The notes below the pieces were generated by a model. The model had not been told where the DNA came from. It did not search any database and saw nothing but the letters and a program-made list of their open reading frames with translations. From NCBI GenBank assembly GCA_963514095.1, contig OY741271.1, forward strand, positions 124,001-188,000: DNA of 64,000 nucleotides, written 5' to 3'. The DNA comes from Eutrigla gurnardus. Taxonomy: Eukaryota; Chordata; Actinopteri; Perciformes; Triglidae. Position numbers and translations under genes: made by a program. Positions 35,401-42,512 of this stretch are shown here, piece by piece. Numbering within the stretch: the stretch's first letter is position 1; each line of letters begins with the position of its first letter.

Positions 35401-38400
35401 GTCCAGCATTCAGTAACCAGGGTCCAGTGTCCAGCGTTCAGTGTCCAGTGACCAGGGTCCAGTGTTCAGCATTCAGTGTCCAGTTTCTAGCGTTCAGTGT
35501 CCAGTAACCAGGGTCCAGTGTCCACTGTCCAGCATTCATCGTCCAGTAACCAGGATCCAGTGACCAGGGTCCAGCGTTCAGTGTCCACTGTCCAGCGTTC
35601 AATGTCCAGTGTTCAGCGTCATTGTGTTGTCCAACATGAAGGGGAGGACATGTCATGTTGAGGCCAACAACCACAGAGTCATCAGTGAACTTCTGAAGGT
35701 AGCAGTGTGAGTCTGCAGTGGTGGGGGTGAAAAGGAAGGGAGCCAGGACAGTTCCCTGTGGGGCCACCATGCTGCAGACAACCGTGTTGGACTGACAGTC
35801 CTTACTCCTCACATAGTGTGGTCGGTTGGTGAGGTAGTCTAGGACCCAGGCAGCAAGGTGAAGGTCCACTCCAGCATGTCCCAGCTTGTCCCTCAGCAGT
35901 GTGGGCTGGATGATGTTGAAAGCACTAGAAAAATCATTGAAGATGATCCTCACAGTGCTACCAGCTGTTTCCAGGTTGGAGAGGGATCTCAAAACCTGAT
36001 GTGAAACCAAATTTTTGCAACAAATATGTAAATATGTATGTAAAAAGCACATTAGAGTCAGTGTGCAAGGCACATTTTCTCATTTGGCGGAGGAAAAAAA
36101 CAGTGAAAAGATTATCCTGTTAATTTCTCTGCATGAGAAATACTAGGTGTGGCGTGTGAGCATGTGAACAGAATGAAAATCATGTGCAGGGCTCTCAAGC
36201 ACACATTTTCGACCTGAGAAATGAACAAGAATACGCCACCAAGTTGGACCACCAATTTTTCATTCAACTGTGACAGCGTGGTCGGATTTCTCTCTCACCC
36301 CGACTGCAGTACGTCCTCGATCCCAAACTGCTCGGCGATCGCTCACCACAATACCCCCCCGCCGCCTTTTTTTTCTCATACACGTATTATCATGACCAGC
36401 AGATGGCGACTGTGAATTCTTCTTCTCCAGGCTAAAGGCGTGCACTCAGCGGCGTCAGGTCTGCCCCCGCCCCTCTCCATGATGCACATTGCACGTAGCA
36501 GCCAGACTTTCTTTACGGTGAACAGCAGCGATGATTAATGAATGTTTTGTTTTTTCCACTGAGTGGAAAAAATTAAGCCCGAGGTCCGACCCGACCCGAG
36601 TCACTTGCTTATATTTTCGACCCGAACCCGCGGGTCCCGACGGGTTTGTCGGGCCGACCCGACCCGTTGAGAACTCTACTACATGCTGCACTGGGTTTTA
36701 AAAAAGGCGTAAAAATGCATCAACATAATAAAGATTGTAATGTGGAGGCATGCAATTTCTCAATTTACATTTTTTGAAACATCAAAACTATAATAGAAGA
36801 GCAGATGTGAAAGGACCATAGCAGTCTAGTTTTGACCCCCTTTAAAGGACCATCTTCAGTTAAATGATAGAAATCAAAGCACTGTGGCATCAGTTCAACC
36901 TCCACTCACTCTGATGGGTGGATGGCACTCCAGCCAGCAGCTGGTAGGACACATTGAGATGCAGGTAACCTCCCCGTTCCAGCCACGACTCCTCCCTCTC
37001 GGACCTGTCTACTGGCCTACTCAGCTCAGTGGGCATCGGTTCGTGTGACCATGCCCGACCCTGCAAATCAAATACATCTATTGGTGGACTAGAAAAGATG
37101 ACATCACTGGAGAGCAGAAAACAATGGGGCTGTTTCAGTCCAAATGCTAAAATTTTAGTATATATTAGGGTTGGGCAGTATGAGTAAAATCTTATATCAC
37201 GGTATGAATAATTTCATATCACGGTAACGGTATATATCACGGTATGGTTTTTCCCCCTTGTAAATTCAATTAATGGCTTAAAAATAACCATACTGTCGCA
37301 TTTGATCATTTTCCTCTTTTATTTTAATTGTGTGTGCAAATGTAAACACAGAGCTCCATCTTAATAACAAATACAAATAACAAATGAGAAAAAGTATGCG
37401 TCATGATGGCCTCCGTTATCTCCCTCCATCGATGTGATGTATTGTAATGCCTTTATGCCTCGCATGTTTTAACTTTAAGTGGTGGAAGAGGTTACCGGTG
37501 TTTCCACCTGCAGCAGCAACAGTCGCGCGACACTCTTTGCAGAGTATCGCTTTTTGGTCGTTGTCGGATTTTCTAAATCCGAAAAAGTTCCACACAACAG
37601 ACGTAGCGCCCTTTTTCAGAACGAGTTCCTCCTCTTCATCATGGGTGGGTCGCGCTGCCTCCGTTTCCCCGTGACGTTCACTCTCCGCCTCCGCCATGAA
37701 TGTTATTACTCAGGTAAAGCTGTTTCTTCTTCGTCGTGCTCATGCAACCACGCAAGCAGTCTGCTGCAATGCCTGCAGTGCCCCGTGTGTCGAGGCTGTG
37801 TAATTACAGTGACTCAGAGCGATGCCGCAGACATCTGCGCTTTCTCCAGTATAAACGGTATTGCAAAATCTCTACTGGTAGACACTTTTATACCGTCATA
37901 CGGTATAATACCATCATACCGCCCAACCCTAGTATATATATATATATATATATACATATACACATATAAAATATGTGAACATCGAGTAGATTTGTGTGCG
38001 TTTGTGTGGGTGTGAGTTTGTGTCAATACAAAAGAAAAAGTGAAAAACAAGTTAGATTAAGTAATAAAAAAAGAATGCTCTAAATGCTCTAAATGAGCTA
38101 GAGCTGCTGTAACAAGATGCCACTACATGCTGCACTGGAAGTAGATTACAGTGAAGGTACAACTATTTACAGATAAAGTGCAACAGTAATATGGACAAGA
38201 AGTCCAAAAGATTTTAAAAAGGTGTAAAAATGCATCAACATGCTGAGAAAATATGAAGAGATATATAGTAATATAAGGGCCCCCCTAGATTCCTTGAAAA
38301 GCCCCGTCAGTCCAAATGCTAAAATTTGAGTATATGTGAACATAGAATTGACTAGATTTTTGTGAGTTTGTGTGGGTGTGAGTTTGTGTATGTGTTTGTG

Positions 38401-38554
38401 AGTTTGTGTGGGTGTGACTTTGTGCGAGTTTTGTGAGTGTGGGTTTGTGTAAGTGTGAACTCACAGGCATGAGGGAGTTGGACTGGCACATGAAGTACAA
38501 TCCTCCAATGAGAAGCAGCACCGCCAAAGCATCCTTCCTTGAATACCGTCGCAT
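22482..38554 (-). CDS. mgat4c: MGAT4C-like glycosyltransferase, complete four-exon gene
   Basis: Members of the MGAT4 (GnT-IV) family act in the Golgi and transfer GlcNAc to the alpha-1,3 mannose arm of N-glycans. For the C member this activity is weakly established. Coding exons are 38554-38465, 37060-36910, 27308-27054 and 23428-22482. Introns are GT-AG in phases 0, 1 and 1, giving 480 residues; human MGAT4C is about that size. Residues 8-23 form a signal anchor after a basic MRRYSRK start, so the protein is type II. Further marks are NVSY (sequon), LSVGLSSVKRKKGNYL, GLKRNYND, LEDDV (metal-binding acidic motif at 206-208), FYQEMPCDWL and FKPSLFQHMG. An in-frame TAG lies just before the ATG. 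No lesion was seen. It could be a teleost paralogue, so the exact orthologue is unsettled. Confidence 0.85.
23725..25590 (+). pseudogene. L2-type LINE fragment, 5' truncated, in intron 3
   Basis: Decayed RT text runs from SGTALSWFKTY through YCYADDTQLYLSI, NSDKTEVIVLGP, VTSRLDYCNSLLSGC and ALQLVQNAAARVLT to LKTFLFDTTYS. A long 3' UTR follows, ending in AAATAAAATTGAATTGAATT. The YADD box is still readable but the upstream half of ORF2 is absent and frames break often. A shorter copy of the same 3' UTR lies at 31337-31651. 24725-24775 duplicates the ACTGTTCCCACATTTAAGA unit. Confidence 0.85.
25591..26570. other. Intronic stretch with a diverged tandem duplication
   Basis: Two similar blocks occur, about 25780-25990 and 26160-26330. 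Both carry the GGAAATGGCTTTATCTGTTGGA or GGAAAATGGCTTTCTCTGGTGG motif followed by AAACTACAAT. No coding sequence is supported. Confidence 0.5.
26571..26800 (+). repeat. Dispersed repeat, copy B
   Basis: Same orientation and content as 1-225, with an extra 9-base segment TTGTAAACA beside CAGTAAACA. It lies inside intron 3 of the MGAT4C-like gene. The family is unknown. 26801-27053 is intron without recognisable features. Confidence 0.75.
27054..27308 (-). CDS. mgat4c: mgat4c-like exon 3
   Basis: The acceptor CATGTTTCAG lies at 27309 and beyond; the donor is ACAG/GTGTGC at 27053. The exon has 255 bases and both borders are phase 1. It codes the start of the nucleotide-sugar-binding fold: YLSVGLSSVKRKKGNYLIP, then an SPGERLSMVVVVLLADF block and VLHVSQDLYPPVT. 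The reading frame extends beyond both splice sites, so a simple ORF call overruns the exon. Confidence 0.9.
27719..28699 (+). mobile_element. Tc1-like element, left part
   Basis: Starts CAGTGGGGAGAACAAGTGTT after a TA, the known end of a fish Tc1-like family. Decayed transposase text follows (LGEKTATVLLENERS, RGTTVSKKTISNTRRRHG-like, LKFANDHLDDPEEEWENVMW-like). The left part breaks off at GGATGGGGCCATG (28699). The next piece is at 30147-30258, so later insertions split the element. It is not functional: there is a TAG in the AAAATATAGCTTTTTGG block near 28525. Confidence 0.85.
28700..29612 (+). mobile_element. Unclassified DNA-transposon insertion with cargo module, copy 3
   Basis: The stretch begins GTTAGGGTTGCAAAGGGGCGG and contains repeated GGTAAATTTCCGG-like and GGGAATT units, then the shared module (about 29050-29212) with CTAAAATAAAGACAGATTC and AGCTTATTTCTCGCC. 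The left end looks like a hAT terminus. The right end and a duplication were not found. Confidence 0.5.
29613..30146. other. LTR-like stretch between the Tc1 halves
   Basis: Its composition resembles the reverse strand of a fish LTR (for example GGCTCCTACACCTGAGCTTA). No end pair or duplication was found, so the identity is open. The minus-strand ORFs at 29765-30010 have no recognisable motif. Confidence 0.3.
30147..30258 (+). mobile_element. Tc1-like element, right part
   Basis: The text GCATTGAAGATGGGTCATGG and CTTCCAACATGACAACAACC continues the transposase coding region of the element at 27719, here with small deletions. It is cut at 30258 by the Harbinger-type fragment, so the right terminal repeat is lost. 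Confidence 0.8.
30260..30600. mobile_element. PIF/Harbinger-type fragment, second copy
   Basis: Starts GGGTCCGTTTCACAAAGCA after a CTG, an allowed CWG target. It matches the complement of about 21870-22225, including GCAGCTTTGCGTCGGGAGAG and CCTTTTTCCGGAATCTGA. The other end is missing; Rex1 sequence follows. Confidence 0.8.
30601..31336 (-). pseudogene. Rex1-type LINE fragment, RT C-terminus
   Basis: On the minus strand: LKLNLNKTKLLFIPG, ARNLGVILDDQLSRTPNI, LVISRFDYRNSLLAGL, TKPLQRIQNAAACLVFNLPK and HVTPLLRDLHWLPVAARIQF, then FRKRLKTHLFDF near the end. This is the C-terminal third of Rex1-type ORF2, broken by frameshifts at about 31160 and 30825. It abuts a different LINE tail on the other strand at 31337. 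Confidence 0.85.
31337..31651 (+). mobile_element. L2-type LINE 3' UTR fragment
   Basis: Matches 25290-25595, including CTAACACCAAATGCAGT, CCCCTGGGTGATGTTGGG and the tail TATGACACTATAAATACAAT. This is a severely 5'-truncated copy of the same LINE family. 31652-32117 shows no recognisable feature. Confidence 0.8.
32321..32637 (+). pseudogene. Transposon-encoded exon with one in-frame stop
   Basis: From ATG at 32321 the frame reads MALNARTRRLGDRKKTS and is open except for a TGA at 32426-32428. It then continues in the same frame with a basic stretch (NTKKKTKVLSAASRESKRSY) and the block RINIGYAFDSWRLLQFELG, LKTDADMANFLVAR, ending at a donor CCAG/GTAAG. A short in-phase exon candidate follows at 32911-32944. 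I recall similar RxNIGxAFxRW text from uncharacterised fish proteins but cannot name a function. Confidence 0.5.
33248..33681 (-). CDS. P2X7 C-terminal (ballast) domain protein, transposon-borne
   Basis: The cytosolic tail of P2X7 receptors is a zinc-binding, palmitoylated and guanine-nucleotide-binding domain called ballast. This exon encodes a stand-alone version. After an acceptor TTTTTGTTTCAG at 33682 it reads WCTCLNCRRMPTQMENLCC (a Cys-rich metal-binding block), ALRLVRMTWND-like text, FRFAAYRQFTIWQNGRLGRG and PIPSCYVIRIRAKFPDP. It stops at 33248. There are no P2X channel transmembrane segments or ectodomain. A frame open to 33736 gives a false hydrophobic N-terminus from intron sequence. 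A first exon near 34340 (MSSDE, then GTAAGT) is possible, but its phase does not fit directly. Confidence 0.7.
34607..35625 (-). repeat. GTCCAGCGTTCA minisatellite, split by an insertion
   Basis: Units of the GTGTCCAGCGTTCA / GTCCAGTAACCAGG type fill 35398-35625 and recur at 34607-34638. The 760 bases between them are foreign. AGTGTCCAGCATTCA borders the insertion on both sides, either a target duplication or simply array units. On the minus strand the array keeps an open frame, encoding repeated WTLNAG-like heptads continuous with the RT fragment upstream. Confidence 0.8.
34730..35086 (-). CDS. Unknown basic ORF inside the minisatellite insertion
   Basis: 118 codons starting MSSNMQQNCEMKQNNGQ, with a central block LVTKLCHHQQEMERRRTITA and a basic ATRVLRKIKKYLSKQ. 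The tail is AT-derived. Small basic ORFs like this occur in Harbinger-type elements as accessory DNA-binding proteins, but I see no diagnostic Myb/SANT pattern. It could be chance. Confidence 0.3.
   Translation of the reverse strand: MSSNMQQNCEMKQNNGQIKLLVCPNNGMARLVTKLCHHQQEMERRRTITAAMVGILQGTSDVPSRPKTSRSAATRVLRKIKKYLSKQSQINHSQQIKNTKMELFQSALIIYFLTFIYN
35630..36000 (-). pseudogene. Jockey-like LINE RT fragment
   Basis: On the minus strand: RSLSNLETAGSTVRIIFNDFSS, FNIIQPTLLRDKLGHAGV, WVLDYLTNRPHYVRSK, MVAPQGTVLAPFLFT and YLQKFTDDSVVVGL. This covers the two palm motifs of the reverse transcriptase, with TDDS in the place of the catalytic box. It is the same superfamily as 4560-6318. 36001-36180 is unassigned. 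Confidence 0.85.
36500..36685 (-). mobile_element. hAT-like terminus with GGGTCGGGTC repeats
   Basis: Near its end the minus strand reads TAGAGTTCTCAACGGGTCGG, followed by GACCCGCGGGTTCGGGTCG, a text known from abundant fish hAT-like MITEs. Neither the opposite end nor a duplication could be fixed; a possible partner is CAGGGCTCTCAAGC near 36188. Confidence 0.4.
36910..37060 (-). CDS. mgat4c: mgat4c-like exon 2
   Basis: 151 bases after the acceptor TTTGATTTGCAG, ending at the donor CAGA/GTGAGT. It starts in phase 0 and ends in phase 1, exactly as exons 1 and 3 require. It codes GRAWSHEPMPTELSRP, a charged stem, then GGYLHLNVSYQLLAGVPSTHQ with one N-glycosylation sequon (NVS) and the first base of the Arg completed by exon 3. 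It has no Met start of its own and is easily missed. Confidence 0.9.
37166..37931 (-). mobile_element. hAT element in intron 1, BED finger only
   Basis: Termini TAGGGTTGGGCAGTATG and, from the other end, TAGGGTTGGGCGGTATG. An 8-bp duplication GTATATAT lies at 37158-37165 and 37932-37939. A related sequence at 38312-38345 shows the same flank without the element. The only coding piece is the BED-finger ORF; no hAT catalytic domain remains. Confidence 0.85.
37416..37697 (-). CDS. BED-type zinc finger ORF (hAT transposase N-terminus)
   Basis: BED fingers bind DNA at the ends of hAT transposons and occur in domesticated ZBED genes. The 93-codon frame has an acidic start (MAEAESERHGETEAARPTHD), then SVVWNFFGF, CKEC (Cys pair), and GNLFHHLKLKHA supplying the His pair, in the right order and spacing. 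The rest of the transposase is absent and the ORF ends 20 residues after the finger. It lies on the same strand as the MGAT4C-like gene, inside its intron 1, but there is no sign that it is spliced in. Confidence 0.7.
   Translation of the reverse strand: MAEAESERHGETEAARPTHDEEEELVLKKGATSVVWNFFGFRKSDNDQKAILCKECRATVAAAGGNTGNLFHHLKLKHARHKGITIHHIDGGR
37932..37970. repeat. TA microsatellite
   Basis: The TA-rich run starts in the target duplication of the hAT element and extends to about 37970. Confidence 0.85.
38300..38460 (+). repeat. GTTTGTGTGG-rich tandem and empty-site paralogue
   Basis: CAGTCCAAATGCTAAAAT followed by TTGAGTATATGTGAACAT repeats the flanks of the hAT at 37166-37931 without the element. 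It runs into degenerate GTTTGTGTGGGTGTGA units up to the exon 1 donor. The same units follow the hAT at 37990-38025. Confidence 0.75.
38465..38554 (-). CDS. mgat4c: mgat4c-like exon 1 (start and signal anchor)
   Basis: Thirty codons from ATG at 38554 to the donor CATGCCT/GTGAGTT (38464). The cytosolic start MRRYSRKD is basic. The next about 16 residues (ALAVLLLIGGLYFMCQ) form the Golgi signal anchor. An in-frame TAG lies two codons upstream of the ATG, which fixes the start. An ORF continuing through the donor into GT-rich intron sequence is a false extension. Confidence 0.85.
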
Positions 38555-38587
38555 TTCCTATTACATATCGATGGGCAGACAGGCGCG

Positions 38588-38616
38588 CACGCACACACAC
38601 ACACACACACACACAC
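38588..38616 (+). repeat. AC microsatellite upstream of mgat4c-like
   Basis: An AC run just upstream of the start codon, in the presumed 5' UTR or promoter. 38617-39380 holds no recognisable gene. A small hairpin, CCCAGTACG...CATACTGGG, lies near 39140-39171. Confidence 0.8.
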
Positions 38617-39469
38617 TCCATTTAATGGCATGCAACAGTCAGCACAACAGTAAATAATTCAGTTGATAGTGAATGCTTGAGAAGGCCAATAGATAGCAAG
38701 CCTAATCAAGCCTAATCAAATGCAAGTGTTCTTAAAGGGCCAGACTACACATCATCATCCATCAACAACATCAGCCAACTAGTTTACATAAACCTCCACC
38801 ATAAGGTTCACCTAAGTTGCTTTGTTTTTTAGATGGTTTATTTCTGTTTTGGCCAGATTCAATACATTTCTGTTCCAGAATGTTCCTGAAAATGTTCATC
38901 CAGGTTCGTTGCAGCTCACCACCTTCTAGCTCAAACTCAGTTCTTGTAAGGAACTATTTTTCAAGGCGTAATAAGATTGAGCCCAACGGCTCTCTTGGAT
39001 CTGTTGTGATTGACAGCTTATAAACCAAATTATAAAGGAGGTCAATGATTTGCTAAATGTTAGACCTCAGACTGTGTGAGCTTCAGGCTCGTATTGATAC
39101 GACTCAACAGTCTTCATAAATGAAAGATGTCCAACTTCTCCCAGTACGTTTTCCTCATATTCATACTGGGAGTGTTGGGAAGTTGTTCGCTGACCAGTAT
39201 CTTATTCTCTACAATGAATTGTGGATCATAAACCAACGTTGATCATATCTCATACAAGCGAGTTTATCTCACCACTTCCTGGTTACAACGTCCAATTAGA
39301 GACTGCTGACCAATGGGAAGCAGCTGAGGAAACATGTGAAGTAAAAAGAGAGTGTACTTGTTATTGAGGTTGGCGTACGCAGGAATCAATGTACAGAAGA
39401 ACATCCTGTGGGCTCACCACCCGCGGGAGGAACCGCTGGGGTAGGATGCGCTGCCATATGGGTGGCAGT

Positions 39470-40195
39470 GAAAGCCAGGGACCTCGACGTACTAGACCCG
39501 GGCAGCAGAGGCTGGCTCTGGGGACGAGGAATGTCACCTCTCTGTGGGGGAAGGAGCCGGAGCGTTACCAGTTAGATCTGGTGGGCCTAACCTCTACGCA
39601 TAGCCACGGTTCTGGAACTGTACTCCTGGATAGGGCTGACCAAGCTGCGAGGTGCCGGGCAGGTGTGGTGATACTCACAAATCTCTGTGTAGGAGTTTAC
39701 ACAGCGGCACTCAGGAGGAGGAGTTCTTGATTTACCGGTCAACCTTCGTTCCTACCCTCATCATGACGGATAGGTCATAACCGAAAGAACTAGATTGCGG
39801 GTACAAGCGGCAAAATGAGTTTCCTTAGGATGGTGGCTGGTGTCTCCCAGAAGTCTATCCGGAGTAGAGTCGCTGCTCCTTTGCGTCAAAAGGAGACAGC
39901 TAAGATGGTTCGGGCATCTGGTAATGATGCCCCTGGCGCCTCCCTAGGGAGGTGTTTCAGGTGCGACCAGTTGGGAGGAGGCCACAGGGAAGACCCAGGA
40001 CTAGGTGGAGAGATTATATCTCCACACTGGCCTGGCCCTCCACACTGGCCTGGGAACGCCTCGGGATCCCCCAGTCAGAGTTGACTGATGTGGCCCGGGA
40101 AAGAGAAGTTTGGGGTCCCCTGCTAAAGTTGCTGCCCCTGCGACCTGATAAGCAGTTGAAGATGGATGAGTACGCCGGAACGAGACTCTCTGTAA
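39470..40195 (+). pseudogene. LINE remnant, endonuclease start joined to C-terminus
   Basis: 39505-39730 reads LALGTRNVTSLWGKEPER, YQLDLVGLTSTHSHGSGTV, a typical endonuclease start of RTE-like fish LINEs. From 39740 on, decayed frames read LRQKETAKMVRASG-like text and VRPVGRRPQGRPRTRWRDYI with a REVWGPLLKLLPLRP tail, the C-terminus of the same type. Everything between is deleted, so it is a non-functional internal-deletion derivative. Confidence 0.75.
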
Positions 40196-40221
40196 CTTGA
40201 TATTAGCGGCTAGCTCTGCCC

Positions 40222-40353
40222 GTCAGAACCCGACTGGGATGGTCCTTTAACGGGGGTCAGAACTCGACTGGGATGGTCTTTTAAAGGGGGTCAGATCTAG
40301 ACTGGGATGGTCCTTTTAAAGGGGGTCGGAACTTGACCGGGATGGTCCTTTAA
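40222..40353 (+). repeat. Four-unit tandem repeat, period 34-35 bp
   Basis: Four units start GTCAGAAC, GTCAGAAC, GTCAGATC and GTCGGAAC. Each contains GACTGGGATGGTC (GACCGGGATGGTC in the last) and TTTAA. The array directly follows the LINE C-terminal fragment, so it may be its 3' tail. Confidence 0.85.
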
Positions 40354-40525
40354 GCAGAACTTACTAAACTTAACGGAAAAATTAGATGGCTGATGTCCAA
40401 TAGACCAAAAAGAACAATGCCAAGGCAGACAGCATGAATGTAAATATTCTGCAAAGGGTCAGGATTAGAGAGGCTAAAAAGAGACTGCTGGTAGCAATCG
40501 CAAGCGCAAACAACGTGGCAAGATT

Positions 40526-41240
40526 GTGACCATCTTACTACATCAGGATGATGTCTCAACCGTCATAAATGGCAAGGCTGGAGAGATTTGTCGCAAGGGA
40601 CAAATCTACCGAAAAAGAGCACTCACAGACACCTTGGCAAACTTCCATCGACAATTCCTTACTGAACATTCTGAGCAAACTGTGTCCAAAGCTCAGTTTT
40701 TTAGATTGAGGCCATTTTGGATTGTTAGGCCTAAAGTTACAGACAGAGAGATGTGTGCTTGTAAAATGCACAAGAACATTAACCTAAAAGTTAAAAGGCT
40801 GCAACAACTGGGAATCATTGAAACATCAAGCCCAGAGGATCTTGTGCAGTCAAGTGTGTGTGAAACATGTCCGGCATGTATGACAGATGTCGACAATGAA
40901 ATGAACCTTGACCACATCTTTAGATCTTCTCAGCAGGGGAACATCTGCATCTTGCATCATCTAGCAAGAGTGGATCACAAGGTCTGTGACCAGCCTAAAG
41001 CTTCAGTCTCAACTTCCACCCACCATGCCACCTGTTCGGCAGACAGCATGAATGTTGTGAATACAGGAACGCAGAGAGGCAGAAAACATCAGCCCTGGTG
41101 AAATACACAAACCAATATGGCACACTCCTGTTGGCCTGGAACACCAACAGTGAGAGAGATCTTGCATGAGGAGTATGAAGCATTTGCATATGATGAGAAT
41201 ATTGGCATTATACCGACACTGTACATGCACATCACACTCA
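40526..41240 (+). pseudogene. Uncharacterised transposon-associated ORF
   Basis: The open part (40526-41101, 191 codons) contains ANFHRQFLTEH, a KAQFFRLRPFWIVRPKVTD block, REMCACKMHKN and a second Cys group CETCPAC, so it may bind metal. I recall LRPFWV..P..DR.TC.C..H.N text in repeated, poorly described proteins of fish and invertebrates, which suggests a mobile-element origin. No catalytic motif is clear. A frameshift follows at 41101, and similar-looking text (YGTLLLAWNTNS-like, EEYEAFAYDENIGII) continues to 41240 before the Harbinger-like insertion. Confidence 0.45.
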
Positions 41241-42041
41241 GGGTGCAGTCGAATAGTCTTTTTTGCTTAGGAAGGTTCCTAACTGAAGAAGTGACCCGGA
41301 AGTAAACAAGTGGCCGCCATGATAAGAGCTGTTCAAATTCTCTAAATGCATAGGAAAGGAGCTCCAATGCTTCCTTTCAGAGCTCCTTTAGCATAGGATG
41401 CAACGGACCTTCCTATGCGATAGGAAAGGAGATTACGTCGACCCACAATTCTTTACGAGAGCAACATTTAAAGTGCCGCACACCTTGGCCGTTAATGAAA
41501 ACAAACGATATGTGCATTTACATATTTAACAATGACATATAGTAATTGGAATAGTGATAATAAATGTGTGTGGACAGTGATAATAATTGAATGTTTTTTT
41601 TAATTTTATTTCAATCATGTTACAAATGTTTGACAAAAACGAAACTAAAACCACAAATGAAAAGTAAATAAAACAACGGTCAAACAGAAAGGAGGAGCTG
41701 CTGGACCTGAAGCCGGTCAGTGAACCAGCTGTTTATAAAACCAACATGTGGAGAAGTGGACGATGCGCTTTTTGTAGTCCATTATTGTAGTTTCTCCAGT
41801 GCAGACGCACGTCAATCGCCGGTGTCGATCATCAGCTGTCAATCATCAGCGGCCGCGTTATAATGACGTATCTTAGTGAAAGTCCGGTCGGATTCTCTGA
41901 GCACCGCGGTCGACTATTCCTAAGTCCTTTTGCGTTCTCCTATCGCCTTTCCTTAACCCTGTGACATTTCCCCCAGAGGTCAAGGAATAGGAGATAGGAA
42001 TAGGAGTTAGGACCTTATTTTTTGACTATTCGACTGCATCC
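41241..42041. mobile_element. Harbinger-like MITE
   Basis: Long terminal repeats: the left reads GGGTGCAGTCGAATAGTC and the complement of the right reads GGATGCAGTCGAATAGTC. The 3-bp duplication TCA lies at 41238-41240 and 42042-42044. The interior is full of TAGGAA/CTTTCCTA units in both orientations. There is no transposase. Confidence 0.8.
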
Positions 42042-42044
42042 TCA

Positions 42045-42490
42045 GTCTTCCCGCTCCTATCCAGTAGACGTATGTCCATACCTAAGCCGCTCCGTGCAGA
42101 GGTGAAGGAGTATCTCCAGAACAAAGGTTTAATCACTCCCTCTCGATCACCATATTCCTCTCCTGTGGTGTGCATGAGAAAGAAGGATGGAAGTCTTCGC
42201 CTGTGTTGTGACTACAGGGATTCGAACAATAAATCAGCCAACCACCAAGGGGTTCTGGATCCAGAAAGTCGCCCACTAACTGCCTTCATTACTCTGTGGG
42301 GTCTCTATCAGTGGACAAGGATTCCCTTTGGCCTTAGCTCTGCCCCTGCTGAGTTCCAGAGGAGCAGGAGGAATGCTTGTCAGTGTGGTCAGTGGAGAGG
42401 GCTATACTATACAACTACATTTTGTCTGGAGATACAAAGGAAGCTGCTTTGTATCTTGTTGGTAAGTAAGAAACTAATTGTAGATTTGGG
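42045..42490 (+). pseudogene. Ty3/gypsy reverse transcriptase fragment
   Basis: Text IPKPLRAEVKEYLQNKGLI, SPYSSPVVCMRKKDGSLRLC and DYRDSN is the gypsy RT start. An internal deletion then joins it to FITLWGLYQWTRIPFGLSSA, PAEFQR. The catalytic YxDD box is missing. It is a fragment of a different copy from the element at 15894. Confidence 0.85.
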
Positions 42491-42512
42491 TTTAGGCATT
42501 CTGTGAGTAGAG

